Below are positions 1-9,022 of a stretch of 64,000 nt of DNA, in pieces. This DNA is from Vibrio porteresiae DSM 19223 (lineage in GTDB: Bacteria; Pseudomonadota; Gammaproteobacteria; Enterobacterales; Vibrionaceae). Numbering within the stretch: the stretch's first letter is position 1; every line of letters begins with the position of its first letter. A model generated the notes under the pieces. That model was given only the letters and a program-made list of their open reading frames with translations. It ran no database searches and was not told the origin of the DNA. A program made the translations under genes and the position numbers. The DNA lies in assembly GCF_024347055.1 (NCBI RefSeq), contig NZ_AP024896.1, positions 682,001-746,000 of the forward strand, read 5' to 3'.

Positions 1-1095
1 GTTAGTGATAGCACAAGCATCTTTCAGAGCGTTGGTTGCTAGAGTTGGGATATCTTCTTCTTTAGCACCAAGTTCAGTTAGACCAGCTGGGATACCGATT
101 TCTTTAGATAGAGATACGATAGCGTCGATAGCTGCTGCCGCGCCTTGTTCTGCAGATAGGTTTTCAACATCAACACCCATTGCTTTAGCAACGTCACGTA
201 GACGGTCTGCAGCAACAGTTGCATTGTAACGTTGTACATGTGGAAGAAGTACTGCGTTACATACACCGTGAGGTAGGTTGTAGAAACCACCTAGTTGGTG
301 AGCCATTGCGTGTACGTAGCCTAGAGAAGCATTGTTGAATGCCATACCCGCCATGAATTGTGCGTATGCCATTGCTTCACGAGCTTCTAGGTTTTGACCG
401 TTTTTAACCGCTTCACGTAGGTTCGCTTGAATCATTTCAATTGCTTTGATTGCAACAGCATCAGTGATAGGTGTTGCAGCGATAGAAACGTAAGCTTCGA
501 TTGCGTGAGTCAGTGCGTCCATACCAGTTGCTGCAGTTAGAGAAGCTGGTTTAGCAAGCATCAGTTTAGGATCGTTAACAGACATCAGTGGAGTAGTGTG
601 TTTGTCTACGATGGCCATTTTGATGTGACGAACTTCGTCAGTGATGATGCAGAAACGTGTCATTTCAGACGCAGTACCTGCAGTGGTGTTGATTGCGATC
701 AGTGGAAGCATTGGTTTTGGAGAACGGTCAACGCCTTCGTAGTCAGCAATTTTGCCACCGTTAGAAGCAAGAAGAGCGATACCTTTTGCACAGTCGTGTG
801 GTGAACCGCCACCTAGAGAAACAACGAAATCACATTGGTTTTCTTTAAGAATTGCCAGACCTTCGTTTACGTTGGTCACAGTTGGGTTTGGATGAGTACC
901 ATCATAAACCACTGTTGCTACGCCACGTTCAGTCAGTAGGTCAGCAACTTGTTTAACTACGCCGATTTTGTTCAGAATTGCGTCACTTACAATCAGACCT
1001 TTGGTAAAGCCTTTAGATTTGATCGCATCCGCTGCATCAACAAGACAATCTGCGCCCATTAGGTTTACTGTAGGAATAAAAAATGCACTCGCCAT
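1..1095 (-). CDS. yiaY: Iron-containing alcohol dehydrogenase, YiaY type (3' end cut by window edge)
   Basis: Reads from ATG at 1095 through the left edge, 365 codons, open throughout. The protein is a group III, iron-activated, NAD(P)-dependent alcohol dehydrogenase that interconverts primary alcohols and aldehydes in the cytoplasm. Visible family marks are the GGGSPHD nucleotide-binding turn (about residue 97), the [11 protein letters not shown] segment and the AMAHQLGG and [13 protein letters not shown] segments, which carry the Asp and three His metal ligands. It resembles E. coli YiaY closely along its whole length and ends in the ALKDAC region, so roughly 17 residues are missing beyond the window. 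FucO-like lactaldehyde reductase is the alternative. It is monocistronic here, with a CRP-like site upstream. Confidence 0.9.
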   Translation of the reverse strand, partial: MASAFFIPTVNLMGADCLVDAADAIKSKGFTKGLIVSDAILNKIGVVKQVADLLTERGVATVVYDGTHPNPTVTNVNEGLAILKENQCDFVVSLGGGSPHDCAKGIALLASNGGKIADYEGVDRSPKPMLPLIAINTTAGTASEMTRFCIITDEVRHIKMAIVDKHTTPLMSVNDPKLMLAKPASLTAATGMDALTHAIEAYVSIAATPITDAVAIKAIEMIQANLREAVKNGQNLEAREAMAYAQFMAGMAFNNASLGYVHAMAHQLGGFYNLPHGVCNAVLLPHVQRYNATVAADRLRDVAKAMGVDVENLSAEQGAAAAIDAIVSLSKEIGIPAGLTELGAKEEDIPTLATNALKDACAITN

Positions 1096-1421
1096 GAGTT
1101 AACTCCAATAATAATTATGTTCAAAATATCTGGCTTTAGAGTTGCACAGTTTGTCACAGAGGGTGTTTGATCTGGCGCAAAAATCTTTGAAGCACGTTCA
1201 AATTGATGCTCATTCTTGAGCTGGATCACATTAATAACCGTATTGATTATAGTGACTTATAGGTTGGGCTGATGGAATTTTGTACACAGATGTTCACCCC
1301 ATGAATTTTTACGAAATTGGAATAACTAATGCAGTAATTTTACATTTCACAAATGGGGTAATTTAGACACAAAAATTAACGCCAAAGCCCCGTGGTGTAA
1401 GGCTTTGGCACACAAAATTTA
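1096..1421. other. Intergenic region between yiaY and elbB
   Basis: This 326-bp gap holds the yiaY promoter region with the CRP-like site. Its elbB-proximal part, about 1388-1412, carries an imperfect inverted repeat around GCCAAAGCC and GGCTTTGGC that may end elbB transcription. I see no further gene. Confidence 0.5.
1212..1233. promoter_or_regulatory. Candidate CRP-binding site upstream of the alcohol dehydrogenase
   Basis: The core CTTGAGCTGGATCACA (1215-1230) matches 13 of 16 positions of the CRP consensus TGTGATCTAGATCACA; the right half GATCACA is perfect. It lies about 120 bp upstream of the dehydrogenase ATG. This fits catabolite control of a fermentative alcohol dehydrogenase, but the assignment rests on sequence similarity alone. 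Confidence 0.5.
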
Positions 1422-2072
1422 TCACGAAAGCGAGATTAATTTTGTTACAAGACGATCAATTCCGGAGGCTGCTTGAGAAATATTCTCAGCAAGCATATAG
1501 GCGGGGGTCGATAGTACGTTATGTTCTTGGTCGTAGACGAAGTCATCCACTGGGCAATTGACGTGTTGTCCACCCATTTTATTAAATGCTGCAGCAGTCT
1601 CTTTATCGTTACCTATGGTTCCCTCTACCCCTGATTCGTAGATTTTCGGAATAAGATGAGGAGCGATGCATAAGTAGGCGGCAGGTTTCCCCGCTTTTGC
1701 AAATGAGCGACATGCCTTTGCCACATCGATATTGAGCTCACAGGCGGCGCCTTTTAGCGCAAAATCAGATAGGTTCTTTGCGGCGCCAAATCCACCAGGG
1801 ATGATCAGAGCATCAAAGTCCTGCGCTTTGAGATGGGCCACATCGTCAATTTTGCCACGGGAGATGCGAGCCGATTCGACTAAGACGTTACGTGTTTCAG
1901 CCATCTCTTCGCCAGTAATATGATTAAGCACATGATGCTGATTTATATTAGGGGCGAAGCAGTGCCAAGTGGCCCCATTGCGCTCGATGGCGAGTAGGGT
2001 CAATACTGACTCGTGGATCTCTGCACCGTCGAATACACCGCATCCGCTGAGTATCACTGCTACTTTTTTCAT
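1422..2072 (-). CDS. elbB: Glyoxalase ElbB (DJ-1/PfpI superfamily)
   Basis: The 216-residue protein matches the usual ElbB length. It has the DJ-1/PfpI fold signature: N-terminal VAVILSGCGVFDGAEIHE, the LIIPGGFGAAKNL nucleophile-elbow region and the catalytic cysteine in AYLCIAPHL (about residue 135). ElbB converts glyoxal to glycolate in vitro, and its older isoprenoid-biosynthesis name reflects a genetic link rather than a proven step. It is cytoplasmic. A small ORF ends 30 bp upstream on the same strand, so the two may be co-transcribed. Confidence 0.9.
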   Translation of the reverse strand: MKKVAVILSGCGVFDGAEIHESVLTLLAIERNGATWHCFAPNINQHHVLNHITGEEMAETRNVLVESARISRGKIDDVAHLKAQDFDALIIPGGFGAAKNLSDFALKGAACELNIDVAKACRSFAKAGKPAAYLCIAPHLIPKIYESGVEGTIGNDKETAAAFNKMGGQHVNCPVDDFVYDQEHNVLSTPAYMLAENISQAASGIDRLVTKLISLS

Positions 2073-2102
2073 TGAGTCGCTCCTCTTTATTAGTTAAGTG
2101 GA

Positions 2103-2300
2103 TTAGTTGGGTTCGTGTTCATCTTTGATTTTAGTTTGGCTGGTGGAAGTTTGAGATGTTTGCTGAGCTTGAGATTTTTGTTCAGATTGCTCTTGAGCTG
2201 CCAAATATTCATCGACACTCGAATAGCGTTGCATAGTAAATGCGGTCAATATAGCAGATGAGGGTAGAAAGTGTTTCATAGCTGTCCTTAGAGTATCCAC
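2103..2300 (-). CDS. Small Gln/Ser/Thr-rich hypothetical protein upstream of elbB
   Basis: I do not recognise this protein. The longest form starts at GTG 2300 behind a good GGGAGG; an internal ATG at 2279 also has AAGGA in front and gives 58 residues beginning MKHFLPSSAILTAFT. The N-terminus is mildly hydrophobic and the rest is polar, with a run rich in Gln, Ser and Thr and a charged end. It is too weak for a confident signal peptide. Two plausible ribosome sites and the tandem placement before elbB (30-bp gap) are the evidence that it is real. Confidence 0.5.
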   Translation of the reverse strand: MDTLRTAMKHFLPSSAILTAFTMQRYSSVDEYLAAQEQSEQKSQAQQTSQTSTSQTKIKDEHEPN

Positions 2301-2384
2301 AATTCAATCCTCCCTTTATAAAATCATATGCTTAGTCCCGCCTTGTCTTACATCAGTAAATACCAAATCGTTTTTCTGTTAGCT

Positions 2385-2436
2385 GGACACACACTTTTTT
2401 AAACGGACAGACACCTTTTTAAGCGGACAGGCACCA
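2385..2436. repeat. Three tandem REP-like half-sites (20-bp period) before the RAYT gene
   Basis: GGACACACAC starts at 2385, GGACAGACACC at 2405 and GGACAGGCACC at 2425, exactly 20 bp apart and all in the same orientation, separated by T-rich spacers ending in TTTAA(A/G)C. The first is closest to the GGACACACACC form seen elsewhere in the window; the others look decayed. They sit 105-157 bp upstream of the transposase start. Confidence 0.75.
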
Positions 2437-2541
2437 CAACTAAGCCTTTATCTTTTGAAATGTCTCGCAAAACTATTTCAAGGCGATTGGTGTTGACGCG
2501 CTTTGTCGGGAAAGTGGGTAAATCCTATCTCTATTAAGGTA

Positions 2542-3510
2542 ATGTCTATGGCTACGGCAAGATCTCGTTTGGTTTGTCCAGACGTCACACCTTATTATCA
2601 TTGCGTATCTCGCTGTGTGCGCCGTTCATTTCTTTGTGGTGAAGATGCTTTAACTGGTCGTTCATTCGAGCATCGTCGAGATTGGATTGAGCAACGTATT
2701 TTGACTCTAGCTACCTATTATTGTGTTGATGTATATGCTTATGCGGTGATGAGTAATCACTACCATTTGGTGGTCAGCTTAAACCAGCAGCAAGCGCTGG
2801 CCTTAAGTGATCGCGACGTGGTTGAACGTTGGTGTGTCGAGCATAAAATGCCTTTGATGATCAAAAATTGGCTAGCGGGGGAGTTACTCACTGACGCTCA
2901 GAAAACATGGTGCGACGAAACGATAACAGAGTGGCGTGAACGTCTTTGTTCTCTGAGTTGGTTTATGAAAGAGCTAAACTATGGGATTGCAGTCCAAGCG
3001 AACAAAGAGGATGACTGCACGGGCCGTTTTTGGGAAGGTCGCTTTAAATCTCAGGCGTTACTTGATGAGAAGGCGTTATTAAGTGCGATGGCATATGTGG
3101 AGCTCAACCCTGTGCGAGCCGAGATGGTGAGCACGCCAGAAGAGGCAAAACATACCTCTCTTCGAGCAAGGTTAGATGCGTTAGAGCAGGGCAAAACACA
3201 GGTACAAGGCCTCGCTAATTTTGTAGGAAATCTAGAAGCAGATAACACAAGCGGTATTCCCTTTCGATTGCTGGATTATTTAGAACTGGTTGATTGGGTT
3301 GGTCGGCATGCGCGAGAATCTTCGGCGGGCTATATTGCTGCTTCGACCCCGAATATCCTGACTCGATTAGCATTTTGTGATTATCAGTGTTTGACTCTGT
3401 GTACAAGACTGGAGCAGGAAACCAACATTTGGGTTGGTGCTGCGCATAAGCTTGAGCACGCGAAGAAAACGCTAAATAAACAGCGAATAACGGGTTTTCA
3501 AATTAGCTAA
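2542..3510 (+). CDS. REP-associated tyrosine transposase-like protein (Y1/HUH family)
   Basis: This is a single-strand DNA transposase of the IS200-like Y1 group. From ATG 2542 (TAAGGT in front; a TTG start at 2503 is open but less likely) the protein has 322 residues. The HUH pair is His73/His75 in MSNHYHLV, and the likely catalytic tyrosine is Tyr185 in AYVELNPVRA, the arrangement known from RAYT proteins. The N-terminal Cys-rich YYHCVSRCVRRSFLC motif is typical of this subgroup. No IS200-type ends flank it; instead it lies among GGACACACACC repeats, as expected for a RAYT that acts on REP palindromes. Its end overlaps the convergent LysR gene by 8 bp. Confidence 0.85.
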   Translation: MSMATARSRLVCPDVTPYYHCVSRCVRRSFLCGEDALTGRSFEHRRDWIEQRILTLATYYCVDVYAYAVMSNHYHLVVSLNQQQALALSDRDVVERWCVEHKMPLMIKNWLAGELLTDAQKTWCDETITEWRERLCSLSWFMKELNYGIAVQANKEDDCTGRFWEGRFKSQALLDEKALLSAMAYVELNPVRAEMVSTPEEAKHTSLRARLDALEQGKTQVQGLANFVGNLEADNTSGIPFRLLDYLELVDWVGRHARESSAGYIAASTPNILTRLAFCDYQCLTLCTRLEQETNIWVGAAHKLEHAKKTLNKQRITGFQIS

Positions 3511-4423
3511 AAACACCTTCATCCCAGTAAGGTAGAGCCTGTCCATATTTCTCACTTAAAAACGCGATAAACAAACTCACTTTTTGTGGGAGATGTTTGC
3601 GCTCTGGGTAGACAGCATATACAGCATGTACTGGCAATGCATAAGGTGACATGATTGGCACCAAGCGTTTTTCTTGGACATCTTTACCGACGATAAACGT
3701 GGGCAGTTGCCCTATTCCTAATCCAGAGAGCAGAACTCTGCGTATCGCTTCACTGTTATTTACCGACATATTTCCTTTTGGCAATACCTTGAATTCCTGT
3801 TGATTTTTACAAAAAGTCCATTCGTTTCCACCACGAAAATACGAGTATTTAATGCAATTGTGTTGGCTTAAATGTTCAGGTTCAGACGGCACTGGATGCG
3901 CAGCTAGATAGTCTGGCGATGCACATAGTATGCTGTGACAGGTGACCAATCGCTTAGCAATCAAATTTGAATCAGAGAGATGGCCGATCCTTATCGCAAG
4001 ATCATATCCTTCAGCAACCAAATCCACCATGCGATCTTCGAATTGAAGATCAAGCTCAATATGAGGGTAGCGCTGTAAAAACTCAGTAAGAAAAGGCGCT
4101 ATATGACGAACACCGAAAGACATTGGTGCGGTTATTTTGAGTTTACCACGCGGTTCTCCCTGCAGCTCTGAAACAGCGTCAACACCTTGTTGGGCAAAGG
4201 ATAATGCTTGAGATACGTACTCATAATAACGCTCGCCAGCTTCGGTTAGGCTGATATGTCGAGTTGTCCTTTGAATCAAACGAATTCCGAGTTCGTCTTC
4301 TAATTGGCTAATGCGTTTGCTGACGGCTGATTTTGTGATATTCAGCTTTTCGGCTGCACGTGAGTAGCTGCCACTTTCCACGACAGCGACAAAGAGTGGA
4401 ATCGTTGGAAAGTTGTTGTACAT
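3503..4423 (-). CDS. LysR-family transcriptional regulator
   Basis: A 306-residue LysR regulator. Residues 1-65 form the winged helix (SYSRAAEKLNITKSAVSKRISQLEDELGIRL), followed by a linker helix and a periplasmic-binding-like effector domain beginning near GKLKITAPMSFG. This is the AaeR/DhcR/CrgA-like branch, whose members often control aromatic or quinone stress genes, but the inducer here is unknown. No divergent metabolic partner is present: REP-like repeats and then yjjG lie upstream. It may have been captured between two REP clusters together with the RAYT gene. Confidence 0.9.
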   Translation of the reverse strand: MYNNFPTIPLFVAVVESGSYSRAAEKLNITKSAVSKRISQLEDELGIRLIQRTTRHISLTEAGERYYEYVSQALSFAQQGVDAVSELQGEPRGKLKITAPMSFGVRHIAPFLTEFLQRYPHIELDLQFEDRMVDLVAEGYDLAIRIGHLSDSNLIAKRLVTCHSILCASPDYLAAHPVPSEPEHLSQHNCIKYSYFRGGNEWTFCKNQQEFKVLPKGNMSVNNSEAIRRVLLSGLGIGQLPTFIVGKDVQEKRLVPIMSPYALPVHAVYAVYPERKHLPQKVSLFIAFLSEKYGQALPYWDEGVFS

Positions 4424-4453
4424 CAGTAGCTCCTGTTTGACGAATTGTTAAGT

Positions 4454-4511
4454 GGACACACACCATAACGTTTTGGATATGGTGTGTGTCCGGTTAATAC
4501 GGTGTGTGTCC
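4454..4511. repeat. REP palindrome plus an extra half-site upstream of the LysR gene
   Basis: GGACACACACCAT (4454-4466) and ATGGTGTGTGTCC (4479-4491) are perfect 13-bp inverted arms around a 12-base loop. A further GGTGTGTGTCC lies at 4501-4511, exactly 20 bp after the second arm, the same period as in the cluster at 2385. The flanks carry (C/A)GTTAA-type sequence. Together with 2385-2436 these repeats bracket the RAYT and LysR genes. Confidence 0.85.
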
Positions 4512-4653
4512 AGTTAAGGGAGTGTAGCGGTAATCTTTGAATGGGTGTTAGTGGTTATTGTTGATTATGTGGAAACAAAAAGTTTCTCAGACAATGACTT
4601 AAGTGTTTGTAGGAAACAGTATAAACTAAGCCATACTTAGAGAGGAGAGACAC

Positions 4654-5328
4654 ATGCAGTACGATTGGATACTTTTTGATGCAGACGAAACACTATTTCA
4701 CTTCGATAGTCGTCGCGGATTAACCCTGATGTTAGAGCGTAAAGGCATGGAGCTGACGGATGAGGCTTTTCAAGCGTATCAAAAGGTGAATCATCCGCTT
4801 TGGGTTGCTTACCAAAACGGTGATATTACTGCAGATGAACTCAAACATACTCGCTTTGTGGACTGGGCTGAAAAACTTGCAACCACCCCAGCAGAGCTCA
4901 ATCGCAGTTACATGCAGGCGATGGCGGATATTTGTAGTTTACTCCCGGGAGCTCAAGCACTAATCGATGCTCTGAAAGGGAAGGTGCGCATGGGGATTAT
5001 TACCAATGGTTTTGCTGATTTGCAGATGGTTCGCCTAGAACGTACCGGTCTTGCTCCTCACTTTGAACATATCATCATCTCTGAAGAGGTGGGTATTGCG
5101 AAACCGGATCCACGTATTTTTGCCCATGCGTTAGAGAAAATGGGCAATCCGGATAAAAAACGGGTATTGATGGTTGGAGATAATCCTCAATCGGATATTC
5201 TTGGTGGTCTCAATATTGGCGTGGAAACCTGTTGGTTAAATCTCCATGGAGCTGACACCCCGAAGGATATTCAGCCTCACTATCAAGTGAGTTCACTCGA
5301 CGAGTTACAAGCGTTGCTACTGGCTTAA
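4654..5328 (+). CDS. yjjG: Pyrimidine 5'-nucleotidase YjjG (HAD hydrolase)
   Basis: A 224-residue HAD-superfamily phosphatase. Motif I is FDADETLF (nucleophile Asp9, acid Asp11), motif II is IITNG, and motifs III/IV are KPDPRIF and MVGDNPQSDILGG. Length and cap sequence match YjjG, which dephosphorylates dUMP, dTMP and non-canonical pyrimidine nucleotides in the cytoplasm. The start has a clear GAGAGGAGA ribosome site. The GntR gene begins 45 bp later on the same strand, so read-through is possible. Confidence 0.92.
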   Translation: MQYDWILFDADETLFHFDSRRGLTLMLERKGMELTDEAFQAYQKVNHPLWVAYQNGDITADELKHTRFVDWAEKLATTPAELNRSYMQAMADICSLLPGAQALIDALKGKVRMGIITNGFADLQMVRLERTGLAPHFEHIIISEEVGIAKPDPRIFAHALEKMGNPDKKRVLMVGDNPQSDILGGLNIGVETCWLNLHGADTPKDIQPHYQVSSLDELQALLLA

Positions 5329-5373
5329 TCGGTTTTCTGCTCATAATCGGGTTCCAACTAAAGAGAGCAAATA

Positions 5374-6057
5374 GTGCAATACGTAAAAATTAAGCAAGCG
5401 ATTTTAGATCAGATTGACGCTGGAACGTTGTCCGCGCGGCAAAAGCTGCCCTCTGAGCGTCAATTGGCCGAAGCGTTTTCGACCACGCGAGTCACACTTC
5501 GTGAAGCTCTATCATTGCTTGAGTCGGAAGGCGCGATTTATCGAGAAGATCGCCGCGGCTGGTTTATTGCACCTGAGCCACTGAGTTACAACCCAACGAT
5601 TGGGCTCTCTTTTATGCAAATGGCGCAAGCGCAGCATCGGGAAGGCAGCTGGCAAACCTTGTCAGTCAAAAAAAGTTTAGCCACGAAGACGGCCACCCGT
5701 TTACTCGCGTTAGCGCCTTTTAGTGAAGCTCAAACCATAGAACAGGTTCGCTATCTTGAACGTCGACCTGTTTGTTATCTCAATAGCTATGTTTTACCTG
5801 AATTTGTGGGGGCTGCTGCGGGCAATGACGAGGAATCACCGCTTGCTCAGTTGGAAAGCCAATTGCCTTTGCTGTTAGCCACAGTGACGTTTCGTTTGGC
5901 GGTGAAATCATTGCAAGGCAACATTGCTCAACTGCTTAGAGCGACGGAAGGTACGCCGTGTTTGGTTATCGAACGTCGCTTTATCGATAAACAGCAGCGC
6001 GTTATTCGAGCGGATGTTGAATATTGGCGTCACGATGTGGTGACGATTGAAGGATAA
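5374..6057 (+). CDS. GntR-family regulator with UTRA domain
   Basis: The 227-residue protein starts at GTG behind AAAGAGAG. Residues 1-65 form the GntR winged helix (LPSERQLAEAFSTTRVTLREALSLLESEGAIYR), and the rest is a UTRA/chorismate-lyase-like ligand domain with the usual late FIDKQQRVIRADVEYWRHD strand. Such HutC-subfamily regulators sense sugars, histidine intermediates or phosphonates; the neighbours give no clue to the ligand. It is probably co-transcribed with yjjG and ends at a strong hairpin. Confidence 0.88.
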   Translation: MQYVKIKQAILDQIDAGTLSARQKLPSERQLAEAFSTTRVTLREALSLLESEGAIYREDRRGWFIAPEPLSYNPTIGLSFMQMAQAQHREGSWQTLSVKKSLATKTATRLLALAPFSEAQTIEQVRYLERRPVCYLNSYVLPEFVGAAAGNDEESPLAQLESQLPLLLATVTFRLAVKSLQGNIAQLLRATEGTPCLVIERRFIDKQQRVIRADVEYWRHDVVTIEG

Positions 6058-6085
6058 GTCTCTTTCATCGCATTATTGAGAATAA

Positions 6086-6110
6086 AAAATGGCCCGCAGG
6101 CCATTTTTTT
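6086..6110. terminator. Bidirectional rho-independent terminator
   Basis: AAAAATGGCC and GGCCATTTTT pair around a CGCA loop, with T-runs on both strands. It separates the GntR gene from the convergent viuB-like gene. Confidence 0.85.
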
Positions 6111-6134
6111 ATATCGAACTAGAGCAAAGCTGAA

Positions 6135-6923
6135 TCAGTTATGCTCGTCCATGTCTTTGCGTTTTAGCATTTTGTGCCCATCTTCACTCACGCCATTTTT
6201 CCAATAGCTGCTGAGGTAGATGTACTCTCGATCGATGTCGTGTTCATCACGGAAATATTGGCGTAGTGCTTTCATTGAATCAAACTCGCAAGCACACCAC
6301 ACTGCACATTGGCCATCAAGCCAAGGCTGAGATTTCACTACATCAACTAGAGTGTGCTCAGGATGCTGAATATTCCAAATCACATTAATGCCATCGGGAG
6401 CATCGATCTCTTGGCGATCGTCTTTATCGAGAATATCAATCACGGCATAGCCTTTGGCTTCTAGAGGAAGTTGAGCTAGCGTGTTGGCAAGAGCGGGAAG
6501 AGCGGTCATATCTGCTGCACAGAAGAACCAGTCGGCGTATTCGTTAATGCCTTGTTTTTTACCAGGTCCAGCGATGGAAATGGTATCACCCACTTGACAC
6601 TCCATCGCCCAACGAGCAGCAAAACCACAACTCATGTCGCTGACAATATGGCGTACAAAATCGACGTCCATACTGTTGGTTTCTGCATCAAATTGACGAA
6701 TGGTGTAAGTGCGCATGACGGGACGAGCGTCTTGTGGCAAGGTCGATAGATCGGTGCTGCCTTCGGGGGTAAAGAGAAGTTTGATGTAATCGCCAGCGCA
6801 GTCGGCTCCGAAGTGGGCGATGCTATCACCTTGAAGAGTGACACGTTGGTAGTTAGCGGACAATTGCTCAGTCGCAGTGACTGTAAGTTCATATTTAGGT
6901 CGTTGAGTCGATTTCGCTTGCAT
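6135..6923 (-). CDS. viuB: Siderophore-interacting ferric reductase, ViuB family
   Basis: The 262-residue protein belongs to the SIP/ViuB family of cytoplasmic FAD-containing ferric-siderophore reductases that release iron after uptake. The N-terminal FAD domain carries the MRTYTIRQFD flavin motif (RxYTxR) and the FVRHI segment. The C-terminal half has the CAADMTALPAL segment and the late CEFDSMKALRQYFRDE and YIYLSSYWKNG motifs of this family. A Fur box lies 60 bp upstream, so iron repression is expected. No siderophore synthesis or receptor gene is in the window. Confidence 0.88.
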   Translation of the reverse strand: MQAKSTQRPKYELTVTATEQLSANYQRVTLQGDSIAHFGADCAGDYIKLLFTPEGSTDLSTLPQDARPVMRTYTIRQFDAETNSMDVDFVRHIVSDMSCGFAARWAMECQVGDTISIAGPGKKQGINEYADWFFCAADMTALPALANTLAQLPLEAKGYAVIDILDKDDRQEIDAPDGINVIWNIQHPEHTLVDVVKSQPWLDGQCAVWCACEFDSMKALRQYFRDEHDIDREYIYLSSYWKNGVSEDGHKMLKRKDMDEHN

Positions 6924-6982
6924 AATTACCTGTTATTATTACTTCTTGTGCGTCAAACACAGTAACGTTTAATTACATATAT

Positions 6983-7001
6983 AACAATGATAATCATTGT
7001 T
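6983..7001. promoter_or_regulatory. Fur box upstream of viuB
   Basis: AACAATGATAATCATTGTT is a perfect 19-bp palindrome and matches the core of the Fur consensus GATAATGATAATCATTATC. It is followed by ATTTGCATT, which gives the extended overlap common in Vibrio Fur sites. It sits 60 bp upstream of the viuB ATG and about 200 bp upstream of yejA, so viuB is the likely target. Confidence 0.88.
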
Positions 7002-7196
7002 ATTTGCATTCATTTACTTGAAAATGTGATATTTCATTAGTGTAGATCGCAAAACTGGGATTTAAAGACAAAACTTGGCAATATCCAGTGTGTCGAGTTG
7101 CTTAAGAGACCAGATTAGCCTCTATACTTGGATATTACCTTAACACATTGTAAATAGAATGAATTGTTATTCCAATCAAATCTCAAGGACGGCGTA

Positions 7197-9014
7197 ATGG
7201 GGAAATTTGCTCCAGTATTGCTTACAGTATTGCTTGCCACCGCCGCTCAGTCAGCTCACGCCAAAGTGATTGAAAGTCAACATCTAGTTGGTTTCGGTTT
7301 CGCGAAATATCCTGATAATTTCACCCATTTCGATTACGTCAATCCCAATGCGCCTAAATACGGTAAAGTGACTTTTGGTAAAATCGGCACATTTGATAAC
7401 TTTAACCGTTTTGCTTCTCGTGGTGTCGCCGCGGCAGATACCAGCCAACTGTATGATTCTCTTTTTAAAGGTTCAGATGACGAGATTGACTCTTACTATC
7501 CTTTGATTGCCGAGCGTGTTCGTTATTCTGACGATTACACTTGGATGGAAATCGATATTAATCCCAAAGCGCGTTTTCAAGATGGCACTCCCATCACCGC
7601 CAAAGACGTGGAATTTACCTTCAGCAAATTCATGACCGAAGGTGTGCCACAATTTCGGGTCTATTACAAAGACATCAAATCAGTCAAAGCGATTAAGCCT
7701 CTCACGGTGCGCATTGAAATGGCTGAGCCCAATCGCGATAAGTTGTTTGCCTTTGCTGAATCGACCCAAGTCTTGCCAGAGCACTATTGGAAAGAGAAAA
7801 ATCTTGCTGAACCCTTGCTAGAAGCGCCAATTGGCAGTGGTCCTTACAAAATCGCTAGCTACAAGATGGGCCAGCGTATTACTTATGAGCTGGATCCTAA
7901 CTATTGGGCCGCTAAATTGCCGGTCAATGTTGGACGTAACAACTTCGCTAAGATTCAGTACGACTATTACCGCGATGACACTGTGATGCTCGAAGCCTTC
8001 AAAGCTGGGGAATTTGATTATCGTCAAGAGGGGCAAGCTCGGCTGTGGGCGAACGCCTACAACGGTCCTAATTTCGACAAAGGCTATATCGTCAAAGAAG
8101 AGATACCGCATCAAGCGCCAGCCGCGACTCAAGCCTATGTGTTTAATACACAGCGTCCGATGTTTCGAGATGTTCGCGTAAGAGAAGCCATCAACTATGC
8201 GTTAGATTTCCAGTGGATGAACAAAAACTTGTTTTACGGTCAATACACCCGTACGCGCAGTTTCTTCTCCAATACCGATTATGAAGCCAAAGGTTTACCT
8301 TCAAAGCAAGAGCTGGAAGTGCTAGCACCTTACAAAGACAAAATTCCAGCGCGGGTTTTTACTGAAGAATATCAGCCCCCGGTCACCGATGGTTCAGGCT
8401 ACATCCGCCCTCAAATGCGTAAAGCCTTTGAACTGTTTAAAGAAGCAGGGTGGGTGGTACGTGATGGCGTGATGGTCAATGAGAAAACGGGTGAACCCTT
8501 TACGTTTTCGATCATGATTTATAGCCCAGTGCAGGAGACCATGTCGATTCCGTTGCAACGCAATTTGAAACGGTTAGGTATCGATATGCGTATTCGTTCC
8601 ATCGACACAACCCAGTACACTAAGCGCCTGCGTGATCGTGATTTTGATATGGTGTTATCTACTTATTATGCCAATGCCTATCCTAGCTCTGGTCTGCTGT
8701 TCCCTTGGAACTCTCACTATATAGATTCTACGTACAATTGGGCCGGTGTTGCAGACCCTGCTATTGATGAACTGACTGATAGCATCGTTAAGAATCAAGA
8801 AAATCCTGAGAAGCTATTATCGCTAGGGCGTGCGCTTGATCGGGTGTTGCAATGGAATTTCTTTATTATCCCGCAGTGGCATGTGAGCGAATATCGTGTT
8901 GCGGTTTGGGATAAGTTTGATCGTCCAAAAACGATGCCGAAATACTCTTTGGCTATCGATACTTGGTGGGTAGATAAAGCTAAGGCTGAAAAACTGCCTG
9001 CGAAACGTCAATAG
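7197..9014 (+). CDS. yejA: Peptide ABC transporter substrate-binding protein YejA
   Basis: A periplasmic SBP_bac_5 protein of 605 residues from ATG 7197, which has AAGGACGG in front; an upstream ATG at 7164 would add residues before the signal peptide and lacks a better site. A Sec signal peptide ([22 protein letters not shown]) precedes mature [12 protein letters not shown]. The [25 protein letters not shown] start and late [17 protein letters not shown] segment are typical of YejA. With YejBEF it imports oligopeptides and microcin C-like compounds in enterobacteria. It is the first gene of a tight four-gene operon, 8 bp before yejB. Confidence 0.93.
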   Translation: MGKFAPVLLTVLLATAAQSAHAKVIESQHLVGFGFAKYPDNFTHFDYVNPNAPKYGKVTFGKIGTFDNFNRFASRGVAAADTSQLYDSLFKGSDDEIDSYYPLIAERVRYSDDYTWMEIDINPKARFQDGTPITAKDVEFTFSKFMTEGVPQFRVYYKDIKSVKAIKPLTVRIEMAEPNRDKLFAFAESTQVLPEHYWKEKNLAEPLLEAPIGSGPYKIASYKMGQRITYELDPNYWAAKLPVNVGRNNFAKIQYDYYRDDTVMLEAFKAGEFDYRQEGQARLWANAYNGPNFDKGYIVKEEIPHQAPAATQAYVFNTQRPMFRDVRVREAINYALDFQWMNKNLFYGQYTRTRSFFSNTDYEAKGLPSKQELEVLAPYKDKIPARVFTEEYQPPVTDGSGYIRPQMRKAFELFKEAGWVVRDGVMVNEKTGEPFTFSIMIYSPVQETMSIPLQRNLKRLGIDMRIRSIDTTQYTKRLRDRDFDMVLSTYYANAYPSSGLLFPWNSHYIDSTYNWAGVADPAIDELTDSIVKNQENPEKLLSLGRALDRVLQWNFFIIPQWHVSEYRVAVWDKFDRPKTMPKYSLAIDTWWVDKAKAEKLPAKRQ

Positions 9015-9022
9015 GGGAACTC

